DNA from: an uncultured Bacteroidota bacterium
GTDB lineage: Bacteria; Bacteroidota; Bacteroidia; Flavobacteriales; Flavobacteriaceae
DNA: 64,000 bases
Assembly (NCBI GenBank): GCA_902561795.1
Contig: CACERG010000007.1
Span: forward strand, 1 to 64,000
Direction of reading: 5' to 3'
The translations under genes were made by a program, and so were the position numbers. Shown piece after piece: positions 36,888-46,192 of this stretch (its first letter is position 1; each line of letters begins with the position of its first letter). The notes under the pieces were generated by a model that worked only from the letters and a program-made list of their open reading frames with translations, made no database searches and had not been told where the DNA came from.

Positions 36888-39452
36888 TTAGAATCTTTGG
36901 CCAATAACAAAATGTGTTTCCCACCCATTAGGTGTAGTTAAATTTGAATTCACATTGTCAAAACCATAACCAAAATCTATTCCAAGTAAACCGAAAGCAG
37001 GCATAAAAATTCTTACTCCTGCGCCTGCGGAGCGCTTGGATCTAAAAGGATCAAACTCTCTAAAGCTACTATAACCATTCCCTGCTTCTAGAAAAGTTAG
37101 AGCATATATGGAGGCACTTGGCTTAAGTGTGATTGGATAACGGAGTTCTAAAGAAAATTTATTAAAAATTACGGAGCCGTCAGTACTTGAAAGAGATTGA
37201 TTAGGATAGCCTCGCAAAGCTATAGTTTCACGTCCGTCTAGAGCATAATTAATCATTCCATCACCACCTAAAAAAAATCGTTCGAATGGAATGTTACCAC
37301 GTGCAAGATTGTAAGCACCTAAAAATCCAAAATCTGCCTGTGTTTTAAGAATTAATTTTTCATAAATAGGTGTGTACCAAGTCCCATTAAACTTGATTTT
37401 ATAAAATTCGAGCCATCTAAATTTTTCTTGGTCTATTTTAGCAAGATCTGGATTACCATTTTCGTCTTGAAATTCTGTTAAAACTCCAAGATTTGAAAAA
37501 TCTTTCTTACTAAACAATGAGTATGGAGGTGTTAATTTCGCGCTAATGCTAAAAGTGGATCCACCAGTTGGAAATATTGGATTAATTCTAGTATTATTTC
37601 TTGTAAGGTTAATGGTGTATGAAAGATTATTTGCTTGTCCGTCACCGAATGTAAATAGTCCTGTGTAGTAATTTTTTAAATTGTAGTATTGAAATGAAAC
37701 AGCCTGTGAAAGTTGAAAGAAGTCATCTGGAATTCTAAGTCTTTTTGCTAATCCAATTGTTGCACCGCTTATTTGAAATGATTGAGACTTGTCTGCAAGA
37801 CCCGTAAAAAAATCATATCTGTATTGTATTGTGTGTTGCAGCGATGTTGAAAATTGGACTGGTTGTTGACCTCCGAGCCAGGGTTCGGAAAAACTAAAAC
37901 TGTAGGTATTATAAAATTGACTTGCCTGGAGTCTTAGTGCTAGTGTTTGGCCATCTCCCATAGGAAGCGGTTTGTATTTTGTTTTATCCAAGATATTTCT
38001 CATCGAAAAATTGTTAAATGAAAGCCCTAATGTCCCAATGAATCCCCCTTGACCATATCCCCCTTGAAGTTCTATTTGACTTGCTCCGGATTCAACTAAA
38101 TCAAAACGTACGTCAATTGTTCCTGAGTTAGGATCAACATTTTCCATCTGTGGATTGATTTGTTCTGCATCAAAGAAACCTAATTGTCCGACTTCACGAA
38201 CAGTCCTTACTAATTTGTCTTTACTATAAAGTTCTCCTGGCTTAGTACGTAGCTCTCTATAAATTACATGATCATTCGTTTTTGTATTTCCTTCAACAAC
38301 AATTTTGTTAAAGTTTGCTAATTTTCCTTCAGTAATTCTAATCTCAAAATTGATAGTATCCTGTACTGCACTTACTTCAACTGCATTTATGTTAGAAAAA
38401 AGATATCCATTATTTTGATACAAGTTTGTAATATCATTCCCATCTGGTTTACTGGTATCGGCAATTCTTTTTTTTAATATTACACCGTTGTAAACATCTC
38501 CTTTCTTAAGGCCTAAAATTTGTTGCAATACATCGTTAGAGTAGACAGCATTTCCTATGAAATTAATATCTCCAAAATAATATTTATTACCTTCTTCTAT
38601 TTTTAAATTTAGGGATATCGATTTTGATTCTTTTTCATTTCTAATAACCGTATCTGAAAGTATTCTAGCATCCCTATAACCTTGTTCCTTGTAGAAGTCA
38701 ATCAATCCGACTAGATCTTCTTTAAAATCATCTAATATATATTTTGATCTCTTCCAAAAACGCATTGGATTTTTCGATTTGGTATTTTTTAGTTTCGATT
38801 TTAATTTAGCCTGTTTAAAAATTTTATTTCCTTCAAAATTAACATCCCTTATTTTAATTCGTGGCCCTCTGTCAACATTAACAACCATTTTATATGAATT
38901 TGTACCAACCGTATCTTTTATGGTATTCAGGGAAACTTTTGTCTCTAAAAATCCTTCTTTTTTATATTTGTTTATGATATAATTTTTTGTATTAGTTAAA
39001 AAACTTTCTGAAAGTTTTTTGCCTTCAACAAGATCTGTATCCTTAATAATAACATCAATTTTAGATTTTTTTAAGCCATTAATTTTAACATTAGTTAATG
39101 TTGGAAGCTCCACAATTTCTAATTCTAAAGATATATTATTGTTATTTACTTTAGTTACGAAAACATTAATATCACTGAATAGTTCTAGTGCCCAAAGCTT
39201 ATTAATCATAGCACTAATTTTTTCTCCTGGGACTTTAATTTTTTCACCTAAATTTAGCCCACTATAAGAAATTACTGTTTGTTCGTTAAAAGTTTTGATA
39301 CCACTGACACTAACTGAATCAAGATTGTAAGTCTTTCCCTTTACAAACCCACTAGTTTGAGCATAAAATGGGTTTCCCATAAAAAAAACTACCGCAATTA
39401 ACCAAATTTTCAGCAAGAAGTAATTATATGACTTGTTCACTCGTCTTTCCAA
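36888..39452 (-). CDS. bamA: BamA, outer-membrane protein assembly factor
   Basis: The core of the machinery that inserts beta-barrel proteins into the outer membrane. The 854 residues comprise a signal peptide (IWLIAVVFFMGNPFYAQ), POTRA repeats (for example VSGIKTFNEQTVISYSGL, VEGNTKTNDHVIYRELRTKPGELY) and a C-terminal Omp85 barrel from about 470, with the barrel motif FFLGGDGMINYALDGRETIALRGYP (VRGF/Y-type motif LRGYP) and terminal ETHFVIGQRF. Start overlaps uppS by 29 nt, indicating coupling. Neighbours uppS and ompH confirm the identity. Confidence 0.97.
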   Translation of the reverse strand: MERRVNKSYNYFLLKIWLIAVVFFMGNPFYAQTSGFVKGKTYNLDSVSVSGIKTFNEQTVISYSGLNLGEKIKVPGEKISAMINKLWALELFSDINVFVTKVNNNNISLELEIVELPTLTNVKINGLKKSKIDVIIKDTDLVEGKKLSESFLTNTKNYIINKYKKEGFLETKVSLNTIKDTVGTNSYKMVVNVDRGPRIKIRDVNFEGNKIFKQAKLKSKLKNTKSKNPMRFWKRSKYILDDFKEDLVGLIDFYKEQGYRDARILSDTVIRNEKESKSISLNLKIEEGNKYYFGDINFIGNAVYSNDVLQQILGLKKGDVYNGVILKKRIADTSKPDGNDITNLYQNNGYLFSNINAVEVSAVQDTINFEIRITEGKLANFNKIVVEGNTKTNDHVIYRELRTKPGELYSKDKLVRTVREVGQLGFFDAEQINPQMENVDPNSGTIDVRFDLVESGASQIELQGGYGQGGFIGTLGLSFNNFSMRNILDKTKYKPLPMGDGQTLALRLQASQFYNTYSFSFSEPWLGGQQPVQFSTSLQHTIQYRYDFFTGLADKSQSFQISGATIGLAKRLRIPDDFFQLSQAVSFQYYNLKNYYTGLFTFGDGQANNLSYTINLTRNNTRINPIFPTGGSTFSISAKLTPPYSLFSKKDFSNLGVLTEFQDENGNPDLAKIDQEKFRWLEFYKIKFNGTWYTPIYEKLILKTQADFGFLGAYNLARGNIPFERFFLGGDGMINYALDGRETIALRGYPNQSLSSTDGSVIFNKFSLELRYPITLKPSASIYALTFLEAGNGYSSFREFDPFRSKRSAGAGVRIFMPAFGLLGIDFGYGFDNVNSNLTTPNGWETHFVIGQRF

Positions 39453-40140
39453 ATCGCCGTTCTCTTTTTTTATAACTTATTAATGCCTTTTCTAAATCTT
39501 CTTTTTTAAAATCGGGCCAAAGAGTTTTCGTGAAGTATAATTCTGCGTAGGCAATGTGCCATAATAGAAAATTACTGATTCTTTCTTCACCACTTGTCCT
39601 AATTAGTAAATCCACTGGAGGTAAATTTCTCGTGTAAAGATGACTAATTATAGTCGATTCATCAACTTTTTCAGGTGAAATTATACTATTTTTAACTTTA
39701 TTGGATATGGTTTTGACCGCTTCAATGATTTCTTCTTTTGCACCATAATTTAGTGCAAGTGTGAGGACCATTTTTTTATTTTTTTTTGTCTTTTCAATAA
39801 CAAACATTAGTTCATTTTTAACTGAATTTGGTAATGAATTTAAATCACCAATTGAACATAATTTAATCTTGTTTTTATTTAATCGACTAAATTCTTTTTT
39901 TAAAGAACTAACAAGTAGTTTCATAAGTAAATTAACTTCCTTTTTTGGACGATTCCAATTTTCAGTTGAAAAAGCAAAAAGTGTTAGAAATTTTATCTTT
40001 TTTCTAGCAGCCTCCTCAACAATCTCACTAACCGTTTCAGCACCACGTGTATGTCCTGCAAATCTTTCTTTTCCAACTTTTTTTGCCCAACGGCCATTGC
40101 CATCCATTATAATGGCTATATGTTTAGGGATTCTGTTCAT
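39424..40140 (-). CDS. uppS: Undecaprenyl diphosphate synthase (isoprenyl transferase)
   Basis: Makes the C55 lipid carrier for peptidoglycan and other envelope polymers. The 238-residue product has the catalytic motif IAIIMDGNGRWAKK with D13, and conserved TLFAFSTENWNRP, LALNYGAKEEI and the C-terminal DLLIRTSGEERISNFLLWHIAYAELYFT. The stop abuts the bamA start region (29-nt overlap), and the start is contiguous with the porG stop, so the genes are translationally linked. Confidence 0.97.
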   Translation of the reverse strand: MNRIPKHIAIIMDGNGRWAKKVGKERFAGHTRGAETVSEIVEEAARKKIKFLTLFAFSTENWNRPKKEVNLLMKLLVSSLKKEFSRLNKNKIKLCSIGDLNSLPNSVKNELMFVIEKTKKNKKMVLTLALNYGAKEEIIEAVKTISNKVKNSIISPEKVDESTIISHLYTRNLPPVDLLIRTSGEERISNFLLWHIAYAELYFTKTLWPDFKKEDLEKALISYKKRERRFGKTSEQVI

Positions 40141-40851
40141 CTATTCTTTGCAATAACATGGAAGATCGCCAAAGGTAAATGAAATTGTGAAACCTGTAAA
40201 AATATACCAGTCATTATTATTAATATTTCCAAATTTATAATTTAAATTGTTTGCGTATTGATTTTCCGGATTACTGCCATCTAAATTATCTGTTAAAGCA
40301 TACCTGGCACCAACTTCAAAACCTATGACAAAAAACGGATTTGGATTAAATTTAAACCCAACACTTATTGGAATAGCGATTTTTCTATCTTTTCCATAAT
40401 TATTGTATACAGGTTCAACTGACGTATTACCTGGTTCAATAAAAAATTGGTCATACCTAAAATAACCTATACCATAAAAAATATATGGGGTAAAGCTTAA
40501 GACGGGGTCATGTAAATTAAACTCTTTAAAATTTATTTCTATACCAGCAGCTACCTCTTCAATTGAATTACTAATTTTATATGATCTTCTAAATCGGTTA
40601 ATATCATTATTTCTATATTCATTTTCATTAAGCGTTGTTAATGTAAATCCACCTCTTAATGAATATCTATCTGTTATATTCCATCTGTAGAGAATACCAT
40701 ATGCAAACTCATTTGGGTCTAAATATTGATGAGATCCAACATCACCAATATAGTTACTTCCTCCTAGAAAAATTCCGATTTCATGAAATTGGGCTTTAAT
40801 TAGGGGAGTAAAAAAAAATATTAATATAAAATAATGAATTTTCTTATTCAT
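40141..40851 (-). CDS. porG: PorG-like outer-membrane protein (DUF6089), type IX secretion component
   Basis: A 236-residue outer-membrane barrel protein: signal peptide ending PLIKAQ, then FHEIGIFLGGSNYIGDVG, the DUF6089 hallmark, and amphipathic strands to the C-terminus. In Porphyromonas gingivalis, PorG is encoded directly upstream of uppS and bamA, followed by the OmpH genes, exactly as here. PorG associates with the PorK/PorN ring of the T9SS. Symbol assigned from family pattern plus synteny; function is by homology. Confidence 0.85.
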   Translation of the reverse strand: MNKKIHYFILIFFFTPLIKAQFHEIGIFLGGSNYIGDVGSHQYLDPNEFAYGILYRWNITDRYSLRGGFTLTTLNENEYRNNDINRFRRSYKISNSIEEVAAGIEINFKEFNLHDPVLSFTPYIFYGIGYFRYDQFFIEPGNTSVEPVYNNYGKDRKIAIPISVGFKFNPNPFFVIGFEVGARYALTDNLDGSNPENQYANNLNYKFGNINNNDWYIFTGFTISFTFGDLPCYCKE

Positions 40852-40908
40852 TTTTCAATTAAACTAAAACGATGTATGGTGTTTAGTATTAACCGAAAAA
40901 GCCTAAAT

Positions 40909-41790
40909 TTATTGTGTATTTCGGGAATCCTGTCCCCATAAAAACTTTTCTCTCAATGTATCGAAAAAATATGTCCCATGTAATTGAACAGTTAGAAGAC
41001 TAAAACCAGCCTTTTTTATATAAATATCGTTACCATTTTCATTAGTAAATATTTTTGAATCTAATGAAAGTAAATGAGTGTTGCCTCTGCCTTTCACAGA
41101 TATTTCTAAAGTTGTTTCTTCAGGTACAATAAGGGGTCTCATATTTATGTTATGTGGAGCTATAGGATTAATCACCAAGCATTTTGATGATGGAGTGACA
41201 ATTGGCCCGCCACTACTTAAAGAATAACCTGTTGAACCTGTTGGTGTTGCTATTATTAGTCCGTCAGACCAATAAGTTGTTAAGTATTGATCATTCAATC
41301 TTGTATCAATACTAAGCATAGATGTAGTGTTTTTTCTATTAATGGTAACTTCATTTAAAGCATAACCAAAGTCGTTTGATGCTTCAGAGTTATATTTTGT
41401 GGATACTTCTAATAAAGATCTTTCAACAAAATCATATTTGCCTTCAAAAAACTGATTCAGTCCTTCTTCTAAAGTATCTTTTTTTATAGTTGTTAAAAAA
41501 CCCAATCTTCCAGCATTAATTCCTAAAATGGGGATTTTGGAATCCTTAATTAAAGATACAGATCTCAAAAGTGTTCCATCACCTCCAATGGAAAATAAAA
41601 AGTCAACTTTTTCATTCAGTAATTCGTCATCTTTAAAATAATTGTAATTATTTGCGCCATCACCTAAATATTTTTTTATTCTATCAAATATTATAAAATT
41701 GTATTCCTTGGAATTGAGATAGTCAATTACAGTTTTGACATAATCAATTGACTTTGGTGAAAAAAATGCGCTATATATGGCGATGTTCAT
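40909..41790 (-). CDS. nadK: NAD kinase
   Basis: Phosphorylates NAD to NADP in the cytoplasm. The 293-residue product has the diphosphate motif GGDGT (69-73), NAGRLGFLT, and the conserved SDGLIIATPTGSTGYSLSSGGPI nucleotide-binding stretch followed by PIAPHNINMRPLIVP. It heads the nadK-porG-uppS-bamA-ompH-ompH unit (57-nt gap to porG) and is divergent from pdxJ (121-nt gap). Confidence 0.97.
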   Translation of the reverse strand: MNIAIYSAFFSPKSIDYVKTVIDYLNSKEYNFIIFDRIKKYLGDGANNYNYFKDDELLNEKVDFLFSIGGDGTLLRSVSLIKDSKIPILGINAGRLGFLTTIKKDTLEEGLNQFFEGKYDFVERSLLEVSTKYNSEASNDFGYALNEVTINRKNTTSMLSIDTRLNDQYLTTYWSDGLIIATPTGSTGYSLSSGGPIVTPSSKCLVINPIAPHNINMRPLIVPEETTLEISVKGRGNTHLLSLDSKIFTNENGNDIYIKKAGFSLLTVQLHGTYFFDTLREKFLWGQDSRNTQ

Positions 41791-41894
41791 TTTACAAGTT
41801 CTAACTGTAAAGTTACAAAACTCGTTACAACCTTAATTTTTAGTTTCAATAATTAATTTGTCATTAATTTATTTTATAAGTCTAACATTAAGGA

Positions 41895-41902
41895 TATTTT
41901 TG
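41895..41902 (+). promoter_or_regulatory. Predicted -7 box upstream of pdxJ
   Basis: TATTTTTG matches TAnnTTTG exactly and ends 9 nt before the pdxJ ATG, so the transcript would have a leader of only a few nucleotides. No TTG occurs at the usual 17-23 nt upstream spacing, so support rests on the -7 box and its position in a divergent intergenic region. Confidence 0.45.
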
Positions 41903-41911
41903 CAAAATAAT

Positions 41912-42628
41912 ATGACTTTACTCAGTGTAAATATTAATAAAGTAGCAACCTTAAGAAATTCAAGAGGTGGAAATGTACCAGATTTGCTCAAAGTTGCGGA
42001 AGACTTACAAAATCTTGGTGCACAGGGAATTACAATTCATCCAAGACCCGACCAACGACACATTCGTTACGAAGATGCAAGAAATTTACCTAAAGTAGTT
42101 AAAACAGAATTTAATATTGAAGGTAATCCCACAACAAAATTTTTGAATCTAGTATGTGAAGTAAAACCTACCCAGGTAACATTAGTTCCAGACACTGAAG
42201 ATGCAATCACATCAAGTGCTGGATGGGATACCAAAAAACATGCCAAATTTTTGAAGGGTGTTATTGATAAACTAAAAATTGAAGGTATTCGAACTTCAAT
42301 TTTTGTTGATCCCGACATCTCAATTATTGAGGCAGCATTTGAAACTGGAACAGACAGAATAGAATTGTACACAGAAAACTATGCTAAAACCTATAATTTG
42401 AATAGGGAAAACGGAATAACTCCCTATATTGAAGCAGCTATTAGGGCAAATGAATTAGGTATTGGAGTTAATGCTGGACATGATTTAAACCTAAAAAATT
42501 TAGCATTTTTTGCCCAAAATATTCCTGATTTATTAGAAGTTTCAATTGGTCATGCTCTCATTTCTGAAAGCCTGTATTTAGGATTTAAAAATGTTATCCC
42601 TAAGTATTTAGAATGTCTAGTAAATTGA
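41912..42628 (+). CDS. pdxJ: Pyridoxine 5'-phosphate synthase
   Basis: Condenses 1-deoxy-D-xylulose 5-phosphate with aminoacetone phosphate to form pyridoxine phosphate (vitamin B6). ATG at 41912 gives 238 residues and the standard start MTLLSVNINKVATLRNSRGG. Other signatures are QGITIHPRPDQRHIRYEDA, TLVPDTEDAITSSAGWD, FVDPD and the C-terminal GHALISESLYLGF. An upstream extension is AT-rich and contains the promoter box. The end overlaps the esterase gene by 16 nt. Confidence 0.97.
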   Translation: MTLLSVNINKVATLRNSRGGNVPDLLKVAEDLQNLGAQGITIHPRPDQRHIRYEDARNLPKVVKTEFNIEGNPTTKFLNLVCEVKPTQVTLVPDTEDAITSSAGWDTKKHAKFLKGVIDKLKIEGIRTSIFVDPDISIIEAAFETGTDRIELYTENYAKTYNLNRENGITPYIEAAIRANELGIGVNAGHDLNLKNLAFFAQNIPDLLEVSIGHALISESLYLGFKNVIPKYLECLVN

Positions 42629-43404
42629 AAATACTTCACAGTAAAATAACCTCTGATAAGGGAAAAGAATTATTAATCCTCCATGGTTTTCTTGGTATGG
42701 GAGATAATTGGAAAACATATGCTAATGTTTTGACAAAAATAGGTTACAGGGTTCATCTTATTGATCAAAGAAACCACGGGAAAAGTTTTTGGAGTGAAGA
42801 ATTTTCCTACTCAGTTATGGCAGAGGATATTTTAAATTATTGCAAATTTCATAACCTTGAACAAATTTTTATACTTGGTCATTCTATGGGTGGCAAGGTT
42901 GCTATGGAGCTTGCATTTAATCATTCTTATTTACTCAAAGGATTAATTATAGCAGACATTTCACCCAGAAAATACAAACCTAAGCACGATCTAATTTTAA
43001 ACGGACTCTCATGTCTGGATTTTAATAAAATTAATTCAAGAGCAGCAGCAGATGAAAAATTGTCTAGTATGATCCCTGAAAACTCCTTGAGACAGTTTTT
43101 ACTTAAAAATCTTTACTGGGTAGAAAAAGGAAGTCTAGGTTTAAGAGTTAATATTGAAGTTCTTAAAAAAGCCAATCATTTAATTGGAAAAGAATTAAAC
43201 TATAATGTTCATTCTAAGTTACCCTGCCTTTTTCTTAAGGGTGAAAATTCTGACTATATTTTAGATAGTGATAAAGATATAATTAGAGACTATTTTCCTA
43301 ATGCTAAAATAGCTAAAATCTCTAAAGCGGGCCACTGGCTTCATGCAGAAAATCCAAAAGAATTTATTCAAATTACTTCCAAATGGTTGAATGAATTTGG
43401 TTGA
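42613..43404 (+). CDS. Alpha/beta-hydrolase, YbfF-like esterase
   Basis: A 263-residue cytosolic hydrolase with the oxyanion motif HGFLGMGDNW (24-33), nucleophile elbow GHSMGGK (S91), and catalytic H241 (AGHWLHAENP); the acidic residue is probably D213 or a near neighbour (NSDYILDSD). Members of this YbfF-type group cleave short acyl esters/thioesters in vitro, and the physiological substrate is unknown. Translationally coupled to pdxJ through a 16-nt overlap. Confidence 0.88.
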   Translation: MSSKLKILHSKITSDKGKELLILHGFLGMGDNWKTYANVLTKIGYRVHLIDQRNHGKSFWSEEFSYSVMAEDILNYCKFHNLEQIFILGHSMGGKVAMELAFNHSYLLKGLIIADISPRKYKPKHDLILNGLSCLDFNKINSRAAADEKLSSMIPENSLRQFLLKNLYWVEKGSLGLRVNIEVLKKANHLIGKELNYNVHSKLPCLFLKGENSDYILDSDKDIIRDYFPNAKIAKISKAGHWLHAENPKEFIQITSKWLNEFG

Positions 43405-43494
43405 TTTATAACATCCATAGAAAAATTGTGAAATTTGTTGTAGTTAGGTGTTAAAAACTAATCTTATTATATTTTTATTAAAAAATTTAGTTTA

Positions 43495-43980
43495 ATGAAT
43501 GTTCTCATAAGAAAAGCTGAAAAAAAAGACAGTTTATCCATATTAAATTTAATTAAAGAGCTTGCACTTTTCGAGAAAGAGCCAGAAAGTGTCAAACTCA
43601 AACTATCTGACATAGAAAATCATGGTTTTGGGACGAAACCATTATTTGAATGTATCGTCGCAGAGATAAACAAGAGAATAATTGGAATGGCCATCTACTA
43701 TCCGCGTTATTCGACTTGGAACGGACCAACTATTCATTTAGAAGATTTGATTGTTTCTGAACAATATAAAGGTAAAGGTATAGGGACTCAGTTGTATTCA
43801 AATTTTATTAAAATGGCTTTTAATTCAGGAGTCAAAAGGGTTGAATGGAATGTTTTAGATTGGAATAGTCCTGCAATAAACTTCTATAAAAAAAGTGGGG
43901 CTAAAGTTTTGGACGATTGGAGATCAGTCCAAATGCACCGATCCGAAATGAAAAAATATTTGAAAAATAAAGAACATTAG
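43495..43980 (+). CDS. GNAT-family N-acetyltransferase
   Basis: A 161-residue GNAT protein. Acetyl-CoA motif A is visible as HLEDLIVSEQYKGKGIGTQLYSNF (Q/RxxGxG/A-type loop KGKGIG), and motif B as VEWNVLDWNSPAINFYKKSGAK, which resembles diamine (spermidine/spermine-like) acetyltransferases. Substrate cannot be assigned. It lies 8 nt before the aspartate kinase gene. Confidence 0.9.
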   Translation: MNVLIRKAEKKDSLSILNLIKELALFEKEPESVKLKLSDIENHGFGTKPLFECIVAEINKRIIGMAIYYPRYSTWNGPTIHLEDLIVSEQYKGKGIGTQLYSNFIKMAFNSGVKRVEWNVLDWNSPAINFYKKSGAKVLDDWRSVQMHRSEMKKYLKNKEH

Positions 43981-43988
43981 ATTAAGTA

Positions 43989-45239
43989 ATGAAAGTTTTT
44001 AAATTTGGTGGAGCTTCAGTTAGAGATGCGGTAGGGGTAAAAAATCTTGTTTCGGTTTTAAAAGAAGTCGGATATGATAAAACAATAGTAGTTGTCTCAG
44101 CAATGGGCAAAACAACTAATGCCCTTGAGAAAATTTTAGACAATTATTTCAATGATTCAAAAAAGACTATTGATGGATTAGTTCAACTTAAGCAATATCA
44201 CATACAAATTGTCAAAAATTTATTTGGAAATGATAGCTTTGAAATCGAAGAAACTATAAATAAACTTTTTGAAGAATTATCAGGGTTTTTAAACTCAAAT
44301 AAGTCACCAAACTATAGTTTTGTTTATGATCAGGTTGTAAGTATTGGAGAACTTTTATCTTCAAAAATAGTTCATGCATTTATGAAGTTTTCCGGATTGG
44401 AGAATTATTGGCTTGATTCCCGAAAATGCATAAAAACTGACGATTACTATCGTGCTGCAAATTTAGATTGGGAGTTAACAAGTCAAAATATAAAAAACGG
44501 TTTGAAAGGTCATTCTCTTGCGGTAACTCAAGGATTTATTGGGAGTAATTCAAACAATTTCACAACAACATTAGGCAGGGAAGGGTCAGATTATTCTGCC
44601 GCGATATTTGCATATGTTTTAAATGCATCATCTCTAACAATATGGAAGGATGTTCCCGGAGTTTTAAATGGGGATCCAAGAGTATTTAAAAAAACTAAAT
44701 TATTAAAAAAAATATCCTACAGAGAAGCTATAGAGCTCGCATTTTATGGTGCATCAGTGATTCATCCCAAGACCCTTCAACCACTGCAAAGAAAAGAAAT
44801 ACCACTTTTTGTAAAATCTTTTGAAAATCCTAAAAATGAAGGGACTGTAGTGTTAAAAGGTAAAAACTTAGATCCTTTTGTTCCATGCTATATCTTAAAA
44901 AAAAACCAAGTCTTGCTAAGACTTTCTACGATCGATTTTTCATTTATAGTTGAAGAAAATATTAGTTATATTTTTAGATTATTACATGAGTATCAAATGA
45001 CAGTTGAGCTTATACAAAACTCAGCAATCAGTTTTTCAGTTTGTATAAATAATAAATACGATAAATTAGATGAGTTATTACTTATTCTACGGGCAAAGTT
45101 TAATGTAGAAGTAAATGACGGAGTTGACTTATTTACTGTCAGACACTTTAATCAGGAAGCATCCAATTTTATTCAGAATATTGGAAAACCAATTTTATTA
45201 GAACAAAGAACAGAAGAAACTGCTCAATTTATTATTTAA
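43989..45239 (+). CDS. Aspartate kinase (monofunctional)
   Basis: Catalyses the first step of the aspartate family pathway (lysine, threonine, methionine, diaminopimelate). The 416-residue product begins MKVFKFGGASVRDA and contains VVVSAMGKTTNAL, the substrate loop TLGREGSDYSAAIFA, and the C-terminal ACT-type region (about 300-400), which looks rather degenerate. No homoserine dehydrogenase domain is fused. Its stop codon overlaps the stop codon of the convergent dehydrogenase gene. Confidence 0.93.
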   Translation: MKVFKFGGASVRDAVGVKNLVSVLKEVGYDKTIVVVSAMGKTTNALEKILDNYFNDSKKTIDGLVQLKQYHIQIVKNLFGNDSFEIEETINKLFEELSGFLNSNKSPNYSFVYDQVVSIGELLSSKIVHAFMKFSGLENYWLDSRKCIKTDDYYRAANLDWELTSQNIKNGLKGHSLAVTQGFIGSNSNNFTTTLGREGSDYSAAIFAYVLNASSLTIWKDVPGVLNGDPRVFKKTKLLKKISYREAIELAFYGASVIHPKTLQPLQRKEIPLFVKSFENPKNEGTVVLKGKNLDPFVPCYILKKNQVLLRLSTIDFSFIVEENISYIFRLLHEYQMTVELIQNSAISFSVCINNKYDKLDELLLILRAKFNVEVNDGVDLFTVRHFNQEASNFIQNIGKPILLEQRTEETAQFII

Positions 45240-46192
45240 TTTGTTAATCTTAAATCCTTAATTTTTCTAACAATTGTTAAAGCTAGTTTTTCATGACTTT
45301 CGTAAGTCCATCCAGCTACATGTGAACTTAATAAAACTTTATTAGATTTAATTAAATATTCTAAAGATGGAGCAATTTTATTTGAATTTGTTATTGAATT
45401 AAATGAATTAGTTTCATACTCGAGAACGTCTAACCCTGCACCTAATATTTTTTTTGTTTTTAACCCTTCAACTAAATCCTCCGTAATAACTACTTTTCCC
45501 CTTGAGGTATTTATTAACCAGAATGGATTTTTCATTTTTTCTATAAATGATCTGTTAAGAAATCCAACAGTTTTTTTGGTTAGGGGAAGATGTAAACTTA
45601 ATATTTGAGCTTTATTTTTTATTTCCTCTAGGCTAACCTGAGATGTTATTTCGTCACCCAAATTAGGCTTGATATCATAGCATAGTATTTTTAAATTATT
45701 AAAGCCTACTAATTTTTTTGCAAAACTTTTTCCAGTATTTCCATAACCAATTACAGCAACAGTTTTTCCTTCTAATTCGAATCCTCTTTGTTCTTCTCTG
45801 ATCCAAGAACCATTTATTATTTTTTGGTGACCAGAGTGAAGTTTATTCATCAAACTTAATAATAGACCAAGTGCATGTTCACCAACAGCGTTACGATTGC
45901 CCTCAGGCGAGGAAATCAGATGTATTTTTTTTGACTTAGCATATTCTACATCAATATTTTCTAATCCTGATCCTACTCTAGCTATAAACTTAAGTCTTTT
46001 TGCAGCTTTTAAAATGAGTTTATCTATTGTAAACCTGCTACGTATTACAATACCATTATATTGATTTATAATTTTTATAATTTCACTTAGAGGAGTTTCA
46101 TAGGCTATAATATTCTCAAAGCCTAATTTTTCAAGGCCATCTATAAGAATCGGATGGTTTTCGTCAACATGGAGAACTTTAGGTCTCTTCAT
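45236..46192 (-). CDS. D-2-hydroxyacid / phosphoglycerate dehydrogenase-family protein
   Basis: A 318-residue NAD-dependent dehydrogenase. The Rossmann motif is VIGYGNTGKSFAKKL (about 148-162), the catalytic Arg is in NTSRGKVV (about 232-239), and the catalytic His is in LSSHVAGWTYES near residue 294. It lacks the C-terminal ACT domain of long SerA proteins, so 3-phosphoglycerate as substrate is plausible but not certain. Its ATG shares one base with the mgtE stop (TAATG), giving tight coupling in the rsmA-mgtE operon. Confidence 0.88.
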   Translation of the reverse strand: MKRPKVLHVDENHPILIDGLEKLGFENIIAYETPLSEIIKIINQYNGIVIRSRFTIDKLILKAAKRLKFIARVGSGLENIDVEYAKSKKIHLISSPEGNRNAVGEHALGLLLSLMNKLHSGHQKIINGSWIREEQRGFELEGKTVAVIGYGNTGKSFAKKLVGFNNLKILCYDIKPNLGDEITSQVSLEEIKNKAQILSLHLPLTKKTVGFLNRSFIEKMKNPFWLINTSRGKVVITEDLVEGLKTKKILGAGLDVLEYETNSFNSITNSNKIAPSLEYLIKSNKVLLSSHVAGWTYESHEKLALTIVRKIKDLRLTN

